A DNA stretch of 64,000 nucleotides from Silene conica (Eukaryota; Streptophyta; Magnoliopsida; Caryophyllales; Caryophyllaceae), in NCBI GenBank assembly GCA_029255685.2, contig CM055316.2, positions 68,773,237 to 68,837,236 of the forward strand, in the 5' to 3' direction. The notes under the pieces were generated by a model. The model saw only the letters and a list, made by a program, of their open reading frames with translations, was not told the DNA's origin and made no database searches. Shown piece after piece: positions 27,001 to 36,161 of the stretch. Each line of letters begins with the position of its first letter. The stretch's first letter is position 1. A program made the translations under genes and the position numbers.

Positions 27001-30000
27001 ACAAAACATGTTAATTATACTAATTATAAAACGAGTATAGCAACAAGTAAAGGGGTCGAACCCAAGAGAAGGAGGGTTTTGTTAATGGTTTCTAAAGATG
27101 TAAATAGAATAATTAAACACTAACTAATGACAAGAATGTAAAAATGGGGGGTTTTGGGGTTGGTTGAGAAAGCAAACAACATTCAAATAAGCACAAGTAA
27201 TCAAACAAACAAGTATTATGATGAAAGATTATCAAGTTTAAGAAAGACTTAACCCAACTCAATAAAGTGAGACACTTTAGTTAATAAAACCTCTTAATCA
27301 ATCCTTAAATTAGAATTATTGTCCTAGTAGTGAGATAGAATCTCCAAATTCCCTTAATAATGGCCAACAACAAGGAAATCACACTTAGCAATTGACCCAA
27401 CTCATTAATTTCTCCTAGTGGAAATCACACACATAGGATAGATAACAAGAAGATAAAGCAATAGGAATCTAATAGGTGCAATTGCTCACAAGGAAATCAC
27501 ACTTAATGAGTAATCACAAATTAATCTCTCTAATGTCAATTAAATCAAGAACAAATCACATTCATTAATTCAATGACAAGTTGTTGCAAAATGGGATTAC
27601 AAGGAAACACACTTAATAAACCCAACAACGATAAATTAAGGAAATTGGTAAGATTTAAACAACAAGGAAATCACACTTAGTTGTCTTAATCAAGCAAAAT
27701 TCCAAAATCATAACAATAAATCCAAGAGATTAATAACAATAACAAAAACTAAGGAAAGATTAGAGTATCTTACAACCAAAGATTACACCTTTGAGTTGGA
27801 TTAAGAGAAGAGATTAACTCTCCATTCAAGATCTAAAACCCAATTAAAAAGATAATATAAGATGGTAAGGGATGTAATGAGATGATCTCAAAACCTAATG
27901 TAATCACCTCCTTATAGCCTAAACCTAATTGGGGATAATGGGCCTCCAAACACAAGGTTAAAGCATTTTGGCGAAACAGGGCAGCAGTGAATCGGCACGG
28001 TGCCATTTCTGGAAATGAGAAAACCGCACGGTGCGGATTTGCTACTGGACATCAATTTTCCAAAAGCCATATCTCCCTCGATACTTGGCCAAATGAGGTG
28101 TGTGACCTATCGTTGGAAAGCTAAGAACATAAGCTTTCACCTCCACTTGGCCTTGCATCAATTGAAGCTCTAGAACTCAAGATATAACCATTTGAAGTTG
28201 ATCCTTATGCAACCGCAACTTCAATTCTTCAATTGCTTCATATTTCCAATTCTTCATGTCTTAGGTAGTCTTCTTTCATGCTTGTAGATGTTTTGCACCA
28301 TGCTAACTTCTAGACATGCCCTTGCTTCCGATAATTGCACAAAATTCCATTACTAACCCCGACACTTGGAAATTGGCAATAATGACGTAAATCATGTAAA
28401 ACCGCATCCCAATGTCGCTTTATTGTACTTAAAAAATGCTAAATAGATAGTAGAAATACGAGCTCATCGAACACCCCACACTTAAATGATAAACATGTAA
28501 CACCGTTTCATCATTCAAACCATTAAAGACCACATGACAAAGCTCCCAAGTTTGATAAGCGTATCGACATCTAGAGACAAAATCACCCAACCTATCAAAA
28601 TACTTGTAAAATGGTTCATCCTCACGTTGAGGAAAATTAAAAAGATGGGCCATTAAATCAAACAAAAGAGCAATTTAAACTACAAAAACTAATTCTAATA
28701 TTTACAGACACTACTTACACAACAAAACACCCAAAAACACACAACTACTCTAAAAACACAACTAAAAACACTAACAAAACCGTTACCTTCCCCGGCAACG
28801 GCGCCAAAATTTGACACGCCCAAAACGTCGCAATTAAAGACGCGCAAATTATCAATTTATATACCACAAAACATGTTAATTATACTAATTATAAAACGAG
28901 TATAGCAACAAGTAAAGGGGTCGAACCCAAGAGAAGGAGGGTTTTGTTAATGGTTTCTAAAGATGTAAATAGAATAATTAAACACTAACTAATGACAAGA
29001 ATGTAAAAATGGGGGGTTTTGGGGTTGGTTGAGAAAGCAAACAACATTCAAATAAGCACAAGTAATCAAACAAACAAGTATTATGATGAAAGATTATCAA
29101 GTTTAAGAAAGACTTAACCCAACTCAATAAAGTGAGACACTTTAGTTAATAAAACCTCTTAATCAATCCTTAAATTAGAATTATTGTCCTATTAGTGAGA
29201 TAGAATCTCCAAATTCCCTTAATAATGGCCAACAACAAGGAAATCACACTTAGCAATTGACCCAACTCATTAATTTCTCCTAGTGGAAATCACACACATA
29301 GGATAGATAACAAGAAGATAAAGCAATAGGAATCTAATAGGTGCAATTGCTCACAAGGAAATCACACTTAATGAGTAATCACAAATTAATCTCTCTAATG
29401 TCAATTAAATCAAGAACAAATCACATTCATTAATTCAATGACAAGTTGTTGCAAAATGGGATTACAAGGAAACACACTTAATAAACCCAACAACGATAAA
29501 TTAAGGAAATTGGTAAGATTTAAACAACAAGGAAATCACACTTAGTTGTCTTAATCAAGCAAAATTCCAAAATCATAACAATAAATCCAAGAGATTAATA
29601 ACAATAACAAAAACTAAGGAAAGATTAGAGTATCTTACAACCAAAGATTACACCTTTGAGTTGGATTAAGAGAAGAGATTAACTCTCCATTCAAGATCTA
29701 AAACCCAATTAAAAAGATAATATAAGATGGTAAGGGATGTAATGAGATGATCTCAAAACCTAATGTAATCACCTCCTTATAGCCTAAACCTAATTGGGGA
29801 TAATGGGCCTCCAAACACAAGGTTAAAGCATTTTGGCGAAACAGGGCAGCAGTGAATCGGCACGGTGCCATTTCTGGAAATGAGAAAACCGCACGGTGCG
29901 GATTTGCTACTGGACATCAATTTTCCAAAAGCCATATCTCCCTCGATACTTGGCCAAATGAGGTGTGTGACCTATCGTTGGAAAGCTAAGAACATAAGCT

Positions 30001-33000
30001 TTCACCTCCACTTGGCCTTGCATCAATTGAAGCTCTAGAACTCAAGATATAACCATTTGAAGTTGATCCTTATGCAACCGCAACTTCAATTCTTCAATTG
30101 CTTCATATTTCCAATTCTTCATGTCTTAGGTAGTCTTCTTTCATGCTTGTAGATGTTTTGCACCATGCTAACTTCTAGACATGCCCTTGCTTCCGATAAT
30201 TGCACAAAATTCCATTACTAACCCCGACACTTGGAAATTGGCAATAATGACGTAAATCATGTAAAACCGCATCCCAATGTCGCTTTATTGTACTTAAAAA
30301 ATGCTAAATAGATAGTAGAAATACGAGCTCATCGAACACCCCACACTTAAATGATAAACATGTAACACCGTTTCATCATTCAAACCATTAAAGACCACAT
30401 GACAAAGCTCCCAAGTTTGATAAGCGTATCGACATCTAGAGACAAAATCACCCAACCTATCAAAATACTTGTAAAATGGTTCATCCTCACGTTGAGGAAA
30501 ATTAAAAAGATGGGCCATTAAATCAAACAAAAGAGCAATTTAAACTACAAAAACTAATTCTAATATTTACAAACACTACTTACACAACAAAGCACCCAAA
30601 AACACACAACTACTCTAAAAACACAACTAAAAACACTAACAAAACCGTTACCTTCCCCGGCAACGGCGCCAAAATTTGACACGCCCAAATCGTCGCAATT
30701 AAAGACGCGCAAATTATCAATTTATATAACACAAAACATGTTAGTTATACTAATTATAAAACGAGTATAGCAACAAGTAAAGGGGTTGAACCCAAGAGAA
30801 GGAGGGTTTTGTTAATGGTTTCTAAAGATGTAAATAGAATAATTAAACACTAACTAATGACAAGAATGTAAAAATGGGGGGTTTTGGGGTTGGTTGAGAA
30901 AGCAAACAACATTCAAATAAGCACAAGTAATCAAACAAACAAGTATTATGATGAAAGATTATCAAGTTTAAGAAAGACTTAACCCAACTCAATAAAGTGA
31001 GACACATTAGTTAATAAAACCTCTTAATCAATCCTTAAATTAGAATTATTGTCCTATTAGTGAGATAGAATCTCCAAATTCCCTTAATAATGGCCAACAA
31101 CAAGGAAATCACACTTAGCAATTGACCCAACTCATTAATTTCTCCTAGTGGAAATCACACACATAGGATAGATAACAAGAAGATAAAGCAATAGGAATCT
31201 AATAGGTGCAATTGCTCACAAGGAAATCACACTTAATGAGTAATCACAAATTAATCTCTCTAATGTCAATTAAATCAAGAAGAAATCACATTCATTAATT
31301 CAATGACAAGTTGTTGCGAAATGGGATTACAAGGAAACACACTTAATAAACCCAACAACGATAAATTAAGGAAATTGGTGAGATTTAAACAACAAGGAAA
31401 TCACACTTAGTTGTCTTAATCAAGCAAAATTCCAAAATCATAACAATAAATCCAAGAGATTAATAACAATAACAAAAACTAAGGAAATATTAGAGTATCT
31501 TACAACCAAAGATTACACCTTTGAGTTGGATTAAGAGAAGAGATTAACTCTCCATTCAAGATCTAAAACCCAATTAAAAAGATAATATAAGATGGTAAGG
31601 GATGTAATGAGATGATCTCAAAACCTAATGTAATCACCTCCTTATAGCCTAAACCTAATTGGGGATAATGGGCCTCCAAACATAAGGTTAAAGCATTTTG
31701 GCGAAACAGGGCAGCAGTGAATCGGCACGGTGCCATTTCTGGAAATGAGAAAACCGCACGGTGCGGATTTGCTACTGGACATCAATTTTCCAAAAGCCAT
31801 ATCTCCCTCGATACTTGGCCAAATGAGGTGTGTGACCTATCGTTGGAAAGCTAAGAACATAAGCTTTCACCTCCACTTGGCCTTGCATCAATTGAAGCTC
31901 TAGAACTCAAGATATAACCATTTGAAGTTGATCCTTATGCAACCGCAACTTCAATTCTTCAATTGCTTCATATTTCCAATTCTTCATGTCTTAGGTAGTC
32001 TTCTTTCATGCTTGTAGATGTTTTGCACCATGCTAACTTCTAGACATGCCCTTGCTTCCGATAATTGCACAAAATTCCATTACTAACCCCGACACTTGGA
32101 AATTGGCAATAATGACGTAAATCATGTAAAACCGCATCCCAATGTCGCTTTATTGTACTTAAAAAATGCTAAATAGATAGTAGAAATACGAGCTCATCGA
32201 ACACCCCACACTTAAATGATAAACATGTAACACCGTTTCATCATTCAAACCATTAAAGACCACATGACAAAGCTCCCAAGTTTGATAAGCGTATCGACAT
32301 CTAGAGACAAAATCACCCAACCTATCAAAATACTTGTAAAATGGTTCATCCTCACGTTGAGGAAAATTAAAAAGATGGGCCATTAAATCAAACAAAAGAG
32401 CAATTTAAACTACAAAAACTAATTCTAATATTTACAAACACTACTTACACAACAAAGCACCCAAAAACACACAACTACTCTAAAAACACAACTAAAAACA
32501 CTAACAAAACCGTTACCTTCCCCGGCAACGGCGCCAAAATTTGACACGCCCAAATCGTCGCAATTAAAGACGCGCAAATTATCAATTTATATAACACAAA
32601 ACATGTTAGTTATACTAATTATAAAACGAGTATAGCAACAAGTAAAGGGGTTGAACCCAAGAGAAGGAGGGTTTTGTTAATGGTTTCTAAAGATGTAAAT
32701 AGAATAATTAAACACTAACTAATGACAAGAATGTAAAAATGGGGGGTTTTGGGGTTGGTTGAGAAAGCAAACAACATTCAAATAAGCACAAGTAATCAAA
32801 CAAACAAGTATTATGATGAAAGATTATCAAGTTTAAGAAAGACTTAACCCAACTCAATAAAGTGAGACACATTAGTTAATAAAACCTCTTAATCAATCCT
32901 TAAATTAGAATTATTGTCCTATTAGTGAGATAGAATCTCCAAATTCCCTTAATAATGGCCAACAACAAGGAAATCACACTTAGCAATTGACCCAACTCAT

Positions 33001-36000
33001 TAATTTCTCCTAGTGGAAATCACACACATAGGATAGATAACAAGAAGATAAAGCAATAGGAATCTAATAGGTGCAATTGCTCACAAGGAAATCACACTTA
33101 ATGAGTAATCACAAATTAATCTCTCTAATGTCAATTAAATCAAGAAGAAATCACATTCATTAATTCAATGACAAGTTGTTGCGAAATGGGATTACAAGGA
33201 AACACACTTAATAAACCCAACAACGATAAATTAAGGAAATTGGTGAGATTTAAACAACAAGGAAATCACACTTAGTTGTCTTAATCAAGCAAAATTCCAA
33301 AATCATAACAATAAATCCAAGAGATTAATAACAATAACAAAAACTAAGGAAATATTAGAGTATCTTACAACCAAAGATTACACCTTTGAGTTGGATTAAG
33401 AGAAGAGATTAACTCTCCATTCAAGATCTAAAACCCAATTAAAAAGATAATATAAGATGGTAAGGGATGTAATGAGATGATCTCAAAACCTAATGTAATC
33501 ACCTCCTTATAGCCTAAACCTAATTGGGGATAATGGGCCTCCAAACATAAGGTTAAAGCATTTTGGCGAAACAGGGCAGCAGTGAATCGGCACGGTGCCA
33601 TTTCTGGAAATGAGAAAACCGCACGGTGCGGATTTGCTACTGGACATCAATTTTCCAAAAGCCATATCTCCCTCGATACTTGGCCAAATGAGGTGTGTGA
33701 CCTATCGTTGGAAAGCTAAGAACATAAGCTTTCACCTCCACTTGGCCTTGCATCAATTGAAGCTCTAGAACTCAAGATATAACCATTTGAAGTTGATCCT
33801 TATGCAACCGCAACTTCAATTCTTCAATTGCTTCATATTTCCAATTCTTCATGTCTTAGGTAGTCTTCTTTCATGCTTGTAGATGTTTTGCACCATGCTA
33901 ACTTCTAGACATGCCCTTGCTTCCGATAATTGCACAAAATTCCATTACTAACCCCGACACTTGGAAATTGGCAATAATGACGTAAATCATGTAAAACCGC
34001 ATCCCAATGTCGCTTTATTGTACTTAAAAAATGCTAAATAGATAGTAGAAATACGAGCTCATCGAACACCCCACACTTAAATGATAAACATGTAACACCG
34101 TTTCATCATTCAAACCATTAAAGACCACATGACAAAGCTCCCAAGTTTGATAAGCGTATCGACATCTAGAGACAAAATCACCCAACCTATCAAAATACTT
34201 GTAAAATGGTTCATCCTCACGTTGAGGAAAATTAAAAAGATGGGCCATTAAATCAAACAAAAGAGCAATTTAAACTACAAAAACTAATTCTAATATTTAC
34301 AAACACTACTTACACAACAAAGCACCCAAAAACACACAACTACTCTAAAAACACAACTAAAAACACTAACAAAACCGTTACCTTCCCCGGCAACGGCGCC
34401 AAAATTTGACACGCCCAAATCGTCGCAATTAAAGACGCGCAAATTATCAATTTATATACCACAAAACATGTTAGTTATACTAATTATAAAACGAGTATAG
34501 CAACAAGTAAAGGGGTCGAACCCAAGAGAAGGAGGGTTTTGTTAATGGTTTCTAAAGATGTAAATAGAATAATTAAACACTAACTAATGACAAGAATGTA
34601 AAAATGGGGGGTTTTGGGGTTGGTTGAGAAAGCAAACAACATTCAAATAAGCACAAGTAATCAAACAAACAAGTATTATGATGAAAGATTATCAAGTTTA
34701 AGAAAGACTTAACCCAACTCAATAAAGTGAGACACATTAGTTAATAAAACCTCTTAATCAATCCTTAAATTAGAATTATTGTCCTATTAGTGAGATAGAA
34801 TCTCCAAATTCCCTTAATAATGGCCAACAACAAGGAAATCACACTTAGCAATTGACCCAACTCATTAATTTCTCCTAGTGGAAATCACACACATAGGATA
34901 GATAACAAGAAGATAAAGCAATAGGAATCTAATAGGTGCAATTGCTCACAAGGAAATCACACTTAATGAGTAATCACAAATTAATCTCTCTAATGTCAAT
35001 TAAATCAAGAACAAATCACATTCATTAATTCAATGACAAGTTGTTGCAAAATGGGATTACAAGGAAACACACTTAATAAACCCAACAACGATAAATTAAG
35101 GAAATTGGTGAGATTTAAACAACAAAGAAATCACACTTAGTTGTCTTAATCAAGCAAAATTCCAAAATCATAACAATAAATCCAAGAGATTAATAACAAT
35201 AACAAAAACTAAGGAAAGATTAGAGTATCTTACAACCAAAGATTACACCTTTGAGTTGGATTAAGAGAAGAGATTAACTCTCCATTCAAGATCTAAAACC
35301 CAATTAAAAAGATAATATAAGATGGTAAGGGATGTAATGAGATGATCTTAAAACCTAATGTAATCACCTCCTTATAGCCTAAACCTAATTGGGGATAATT
35401 GGCCTCCAAACACAAGGTTAAAGCATTTTGGCGAAACAGGGCAGCAGTGAATCGGCACGGTGCCATTTCTGGAAATGAGAAAACCGCACGGTGCGGATTT
35501 GCTACTGGACATCAATTTTCCAAAAGCCATATCTCCCTCGATACTTGGCCAAATGAGGTGTGTGACCTATCGTTGGAAAGCTAAGAACATAAGCTTTCAC
35601 CTCCACTTGGCCTTGTATCAATTGAAGCTCTAGAACTCAAGATATACCCATTTGAAGTTGATCCTTATGCAACCGCAACTTCAATTCTTCAATTGCTTCA
35701 TATTTCCAATTCTTCATGTCTTAGGTAGTCTTCTTTCATGCTTGTAGATGTTTTGCACCATGCTAACTTCAAGACATGCCCTTGCTTCCGATAATTGCAC
35801 AAAATTCCATTACTAACCCCGACACTTGGAAATTGGCAATAATGACGTAAATCATGTAAAACCGCATCCCAATGTCGCTTTATTGTACTTAAAAAATGCT
35901 AAATAGATAGTAGAAATACGAGCTCATCAACCATCTCCTCATAAAAATGAGTACGTACCTAACTAAGTATTTATTGTTGTGGATGCATCGGAAGTGCACT

Positions 36001-36161
36001 CCACGGCCAAGGCCAGTTCGTGCCTCCTCATACCCGAACTTGGCCGTGGAACTATACACTTCTCGTTCTTCATATCTCATGAAACCCGTGGTTATGAGAC
36101 TCAAGTTTCTAATTGGACCATTATGGTTCAATGAAAATGCTGTTATTTCATACAATGACAT
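2964..36161 (-). CDS. Lectin gene A: amaranthin-like agglutinin with aerolysin-like C-terminus
   Basis: A four-exon gene with exons at 36161-35959, 4792-4142, 3852-3274 and 3006-2964. The exon sum is 1476 nt, exactly 492 codons including the stop, and every junction is AG|GT...AG with phase continuity. Roughly residues 1-150 and 150-285 look like two agglutinin (beta-trefoil) domains, with features such as DCTLFR and [11 protein letters not shown]. About residues 286-480 look like an aerolysin-type beta-rich module with alternating Ser/Thr. Amaranthin-like lectins bind Gal/GalNAc-type glycans and are thought to act in stress or defence; a pore-forming role for the plant aerolysin modules is not established. 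The first intron is about 31 kb because of the retroelement complex, but all coding exons remain open. The start was chosen because exon 1 has the same length (203 nt) and start position as gene B. Whether transcription still crosses the complex cannot be seen. Confidence 0.75.
3274..3852 (-). CDS. Lectin gene A, exon 3 (aerolysin-like domain)
   Basis: Acceptor AACAG|G at 3853/3852 and donor AG|GTAAGA at 3274/3273. The 579 nt encode an aerolysin-like region: a Ser/Thr-rich amphipathic stretch of alternating residues, then a conserved DVPFSYVQ...[14 protein letters not shown] segment. Gene B carries the equivalent EVPFSYQQ...LHDGVF. In this family such a domain follows the agglutinin domains. 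Pore formation by this protein is not shown by the sequence. Confidence 0.7.
4142..4792 (-). CDS. Lectin gene A, exon 2 (agglutinin domains)
   Basis: Acceptor TTAG|G at 4793/4792 and donor AG|GTAACA at 4142/4141. The 651 nt encode the end of the first agglutinin domain ([15 protein letters not shown], then DCTLFR) and the whole second one ([27 protein letters not shown]). The start of this exon aligns with the start of exon 2 of gene B (PWLLAS...ECTLFRP), which fixes the acceptor in both genes. Confidence 0.75.
4793..5171 (-). other. 3' part of lectin gene A intron 1
   Basis: Host intron sequence between the retroelement edge and the exon 2 acceptor. With 35930-35958 it makes an original intron of about 400 bp, close to the 458-bp first intron of gene B. 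It ends (plus-strand coordinates) with the target duplication ACCAT at 5167-5171. Confidence 0.65.
5437..5542. promoter_or_regulatory. Phased palindrome array in LTR U3
   Basis: Four copies of an 11-bp near-palindrome, GGCACCGTGCC or its complement, start at 5437, 5468, 5499 and 5532, so pitches are 31, 31 and 33 bp. The spacers differ in sequence. The array ends about 75 bp upstream of a TATA-like sequence. The same block is at 16312-16417 in the 3' LTR. Position suggests a U3 regulatory element; this is inference. Confidence 0.5.
5618..5627 (+). promoter_or_regulatory. TATA-like box in LTR
   Basis: CTATATAAGG lies in the LTR about 450 bp from its start, downstream of the palindrome array and followed by AT-rich DNA. 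It is repeated at the same place in the 3' LTR (about 16493). It is the best candidate for the U3 promoter core. Confidence 0.5.
6639..6656 (+). other. Primer binding site, tRNA-Asp type
   Basis: TGGCGCCGTTGCCGGGGA begins 5 bases after the LTR. It is complementary to the 3' end of plant tRNA-Asp (TCCCCGGCAACGGCGCCA), the primer typical of Athila elements. The same site, inverted, occurs in each internal region of the downstream array. Confidence 0.8.
6791..8044 (+). CDS. Athila Gag protein
   Basis: About 417 codons from ATG at 6791 (an upstream TTG is open but not a likely start). The middle holds the retrotransposon gag core (W.Y.L followed by [16 protein letters not shown]). Near residues 318-331 is a CX2CX4HX4C zinc knuckle ([14 protein letters not shown]), used in RNA packaging. 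The C-terminus is a low-complexity NQNQ run. It ends with TAA at 8042-8044. pol continues in the -1 frame, so a fused product would need a frameshift, or one base has been lost or gained here. Confidence 0.8.
   Translation: MVHTRNSNQPLLPLDPEIERTFAWLGGGIIRNSPETIIEPETIIEPEPLNIIMGDQDENYVPNQPRAPTIKELTAPYLTQVPLCISFPALAENATFELKSGLIHQLPQFHGTSMEDPNKHLNKFHVVCSSMKPNGVTDEQLQLRAFPFSLKDAANDWLYYLPTGSITTWNHMKRAFLEKYFPASLSSQIKKEISNVEQLDGESLYEYWERFKQLLASCPYHGFTDHDLLLSFCGGLLEEDARMIKAATQGGIEYFSVQEANDLIERLVGSSRNFGRKGKKASVGSSSRQNPSPMEDKVEYLTKLVKELATSKGNTTHVRFCGLCNDPTHPTDGCPSLQDSKTVNAIGFRKFDPFSNTYNEGWKSHPNFGWGSNQNQSQNQNQNQNQRPPNSSFQKPNQNQNQGQNSLEDMMKTLVTK
8047..12426 (+). CDS. Athila Pol polyprotein (protease, RT, RNase H, integrase)
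   Basis: 1459 codons open, in the -1 frame relative to gag; the frame is also open some way upstream, so it has no own ATG start. Domains in order: aspartic protease with [10 protein letters not shown] (about residue 230); reverse transcriptase with FMDD (about 734), the Athila variant of YXDD; RNase H with MADASDYA (about 882); integrase with an HHCC zinc region (about 1092-1136), then D in GIDFMGPF, D in ISDRGTHF and E in QAEVSNRE with 35 residues between the last two. Between protease and RT (about residues 421-457) lies a stretch encoded by four palindrome repeats that looks foreign to pol. The frame is otherwise complete. Confidence 0.85.
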   Translation: MQTTTTEFQNSVLQQNRLTDSRFVNLETQMGQVLNALAKQPTQGGSLPSHTIPPPNKEQASAVSLRNGRELEELPKGPKKSKPPTVVHEVEDLVEEEIEVTVELGEASTPKQARIDEPFPEYEPQAPFPSALNDTRMVDKKTSNLYDIFRKVEVNIPFLDLLSSVPKHAKFLKELCTTKRTNKAKSMKKVRASEHVSAMFQKRLPKKCSDPGMFTIPCKIGELDCQHAMLDLGASINVLPHYLYESLKLGPLKSTHVVISLADRSNIYPKGMVEDVLVKVGDMVFPADFYVIEMEPERGSTPILLGRPFMKTSNTKIDVSSGCLTMEFEGQKITYNIHEAMKYPSDTSSLCFLEIFEPIVQTMYDLCKSDPLDVVITNGLVGEDMGYVLSCSLQETIKSLEENPPLEEGEEEKKNSIPAVNWHGASNRVPELAPCQFPDSQKRHGASSTLQKLAPCRFASAQEIFFISSKLIEELLKEKPVPSIVKAPIVELKPLPSHLKYVYLGDKETLPVIISSKLSKEQEEALIQVLKKHKEAIGWTMADIKGISPTLCMHRILLEDEAKPVRQPQRRLNPPMMEVVKKEILKLLHVGMIYPISDSQWVSPTQVVPKKSGLTVVENHEGVLVPTRVQNGWRVCIDYRRLNTVTRKDHFPLPFMDQMLERLAGKSYYFFLDGYSGYFQIPIAPEDQTKTTFTCPFGTFAYRKMPFGLCNAPGTFQRCMMSIFSDHVEDFIEVFMDDFTVHGTTFEDCLSHLTWVLKRCIDTNLVLNHEKCHFMVEEGIVLGHVISSKGIEVDKAKVDTIRTLPYPTNVREVRSFLGHAGFYRRFIKDFSKIAAPLCKLLQKDCEFILSEECKRAFDELKDRLVTTPIIQAPNWDTPFEIMADASDYALVAVLGQRVGRAPHVIQYASTMMNEAQRNYTTTEKEFLAVVFALEKFRSYILGAKTIIFTDHMALRHLVSKKESKPRLMRWVLLLSEFDIDIKDKKGSTNTVADHLSRIVLEDRSLAPQAVIKETFPDEALFAMVSAEPWYAHIVNYLVLHKFPMGLTRNQKDKIKSDAKYYVWDDPYFWKFCTDQVVRRCVPDPEIIPILKFCHEYACGGHFGGKKTAKKMLESGFFWPTLFRDAHALVKTCDRCQQMGNISKKGEMPQTPMVYCEIFDVWGIDFMGPFPASNGYIYILLAVDYVSKWVEAKATKTDDAKVVSEFIKSNILSRFGFPRALISDRGTHFCNKVIGALLKKYGVLHKVSTAYHPQTNGQAEVSNREIKAILEKTVNPDRKDWSGRLEDALWAYRTANKTPIGMSPYRLIFGKPCHLPVEVEHRAFWAIKSFNSQIDEVGLHRKLQLQELEEIRNDSYENAALYKAKTQAWHDNMISRKTFEVGQKVLLFQSRFRIFSGKLKSRWMGPYEVVKVYAYGAIDIKCLKSGKVIKVNGQRLKIYHEGIEVGEVEALHLVDPIYED
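9311..9415. repeat. Phased palindrome array inside pol
   Basis: GGCAC(G/C)GTGCC copies start at 9311, 9342, 9374 and 9405 (pitches 31, 32, 31 bp), with central base alternating G, C, G, C. They keep the pol frame open and encode recurring WHGAS and LAPC(Q/R)F words in a linker between protease and RT. Confidence 0.75.
12427..13495 (+). other. Athila spacer between pol and 3' ORF
   Basis: About 1.07 kb without a supported gene. It contains a third palindrome array with sites at 12766, 12797, 12848 and 12878. Pitches are 31, 51 and 30 bp, so one interval is longer by 20 bp. Long non-coding spacers before the extra ORF are usual in Athila elements and may hold the splice or start signals for it. 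Confidence 0.6.
12766..12888. repeat. Phased palindrome array in pol-env spacer
   Basis: Four sites, three being full GGCAC(C/G)GTGCC and the second (12797) ending GTGCG. The extended form AATTGGCACCGTGCCAATT at 12874-12892 is a 19-bp palindrome around a single central base. Confidence 0.7.
13496..15012 (+). pseudogene. Athila 3' ORF (env position), frameshifted
   Basis: Two open segments in different frames: 13496-13963 (155 codons, ATG start, basic Ser/Lys-rich N-terminus) and about 13960-15012 (open to a stop at 15010-15012). The second holds the conserved Athila ORF-1 type region ([28 protein letters not shown]) and a likely coiled coil near its end. A frameshift between about 13900 and 13975 separates them. 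The position matches the env-like gene of Athila elements, whose role is uncertain. I see no clear transmembrane segment. An undetected intron is a less likely explanation than mutation. Confidence 0.7.
15168..15352 (+). ncRNA. Three GAAA-capped hairpins in Athila 3' UTR
   Basis: Each hairpin is outer stem, AAAA, CCC, GAAA loop, GGG, outer stem. The outer stems are CTAGGATG/CATCCTAG (15168-15175 and 15190-15197), GGAGTG/CGCTCC (15244-15249 and 15264-15269) and CTAAACCG/CGGTTTAG (15323-15330 and 15345-15352). Stems differ but stay paired, while bulge and cap are constant. GGCAAAA or GGGCAAAA follows each. Candidate RNA structure; function unknown. Confidence 0.55.
16031..16046 (+). other. Polypurine tract of Athila
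   Basis: AAGTGTGGGGTGTT directly precedes the 3' LTR start TGATGAG, where plus-strand DNA synthesis is primed. The same tract, inverted, stands beside each LTR in the downstream array. Confidence 0.6.
16047..17510 (+). repeat. Athila 3' LTR
   Basis: 1464 bp, TGATGAG to GTGTCA, differing from the 5' LTR at about eight places (for example a GTT insertion near 17332 and CCCTTGTC for CCCTTCTC near 17403). It is not followed by ACCAT; instead AATTTTG continues, as it would between LTR and primer site, then the junction sequence. Confidence 0.85.
17511..17622. other. Tail-to-tail junction with copied filler
   Basis: Sequence between the U5 end of the Athila 3' LTR and the U5 end of the first inverted LTR. 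Each side keeps a few bases of the LTR-to-primer-site spacer (AATTTTG; CCAAAATT). Between them, 17520-17548 repeats GGGCGGTTTAGGCAAAATG, which also occurs at 15342-15360. AAAATGAGAGAATT(T/A) words recur, and 17585-17600 resembles the U5 word GCGTCTTTAATT. It looks like template-switch filler. Confidence 0.65.
17623..19144 (-). repeat. First LTR of the array (inverted)
   Basis: 1522 bp. The U5 end shares about 70 bp with the Athila LTR (GCGCGTCTTTAATTGCGACG), but most of the rest is diverged. It carries two palindrome sites at 18669 and 18700. Its U3 end reads CGATGAG instead of TGATGAG, as in all internal copies. Confidence 0.8.
18669..18710. promoter_or_regulatory. Palindrome pair in array LTR
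   Basis: GGCACGGTGCC at 18669 and CGCACGGTGCG at 18700, 31 bp apart, the same pitch as in the full element. Repeated in every array LTR (next at 20533/20564 and so on each 1865 bp). Its retention in a much-reduced element suggests a cis function. Confidence 0.5.
19104..19340 (-). pseudogene. Gag remnant in each array unit
   Basis: A 78-codon frame whose first ~52 codons match the gag core: [17 protein letters not shown] aligns with [17 protein letters not shown] of the complete element. It then runs into the LTR and stops, so there is no zinc knuckle. Identical frames are at 20969, 22834, 24699, 26564, 28429, 30294, 32159 and 34024. The frame is identical in all nine copies, which may reflect recent array expansion rather than selection. 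Retained 5' gag sequence could also act as packaging signal in RNA. Confidence 0.6.
19145..19486 (-). repeat. Internal region of a mini-Athila unit
   Basis: About 342 bp. Reading on the minus strand: primer site complementary to tRNA-Asp (19465-19482), a leader, a gag remnant and a polypurine tract abutting the next LTR. The same region recurs eight more times at 1865-bp spacing. One copy (near 26932) has a changed base within the primer site (CCGGAAACGG). Confidence 0.75.
34407..35929 (-). repeat. Outermost LTR of the array
   Basis: 1523 bp. Unlike the nine others, its U3 end keeps the canonical TGATGAG and directly abuts the target duplication ACCAT (35930-35934). It carries several private changes (for example CCTTGTATC near 35613 and GATATACCC near 35641), as expected of a terminal copy less homogenised by exchange. 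Confidence 0.75.
35959..36161 (-). CDS. Lectin gene A, exon 1
   Basis: Begins with ATG at 36161 and ends AG|GTACGT at 35959, so the donor is strong. It encodes the first half of the N-terminal agglutinin domain, including [10 protein letters not shown], which aligns with CYENCYWTR at the end of exon 1 of gene B; both exons are 203 nt. The host intron continues only to 35930 before it meets the inserted LTR at 35929. An open frame reading on through the donor into the LTR is not the real gene. Confidence 0.75.

Larger units (their letters stand above)
5172..35929. mobile_element. Composite retrotransposon insertion flanked by ACCAT
   Basis: A 30,758-bp block with ACCAT immediately outside both edges (5167-5171 and 35930-35934). 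The left edge is TGATGAGCTT, the U3 end of a plus-strand Athila LTR. The right edge is AGCTCATCA, the U3 end of an inverted LTR of a related mini-element. Both flanks are the two halves of one lectin intron. The block contains a full Athila element (5172-17510), a junction (17511-17622) and an inverted tandem array (17623-35929). A clean 5-bp duplication around two U3 ends suggests integration of the whole chimera, or of a shorter ancestor whose array later expanded. Confidence 0.8.
17623..35929 (-). mobile_element. Tandem array of mini-Athila LTR-internal units
   Basis: Ten inverted LTRs begin (U5 end) at 17623, 19487 and then every 1865 bp to 34407. Nine internal regions of about 342 bp lie between them. 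A unit is an LTR of about 1523 bp, a tRNA-Asp primer site, a short gag remnant and a polypurine tract. Units differ by only a few bases each. The first is 1864 bp because of one missing A near 17905. There are no pol genes, so any movement would depend on another Athila. Arrays of LTR-internal-LTR can form by unequal exchange between LTRs. Confidence 0.85.

Noticed and set aside
35889-36161. A 90-codon frame as a complete small gene
   Set aside because: Its first 67 codons are lectin exon 1; the rest is read-through past a good splice donor into the intron and LTR.
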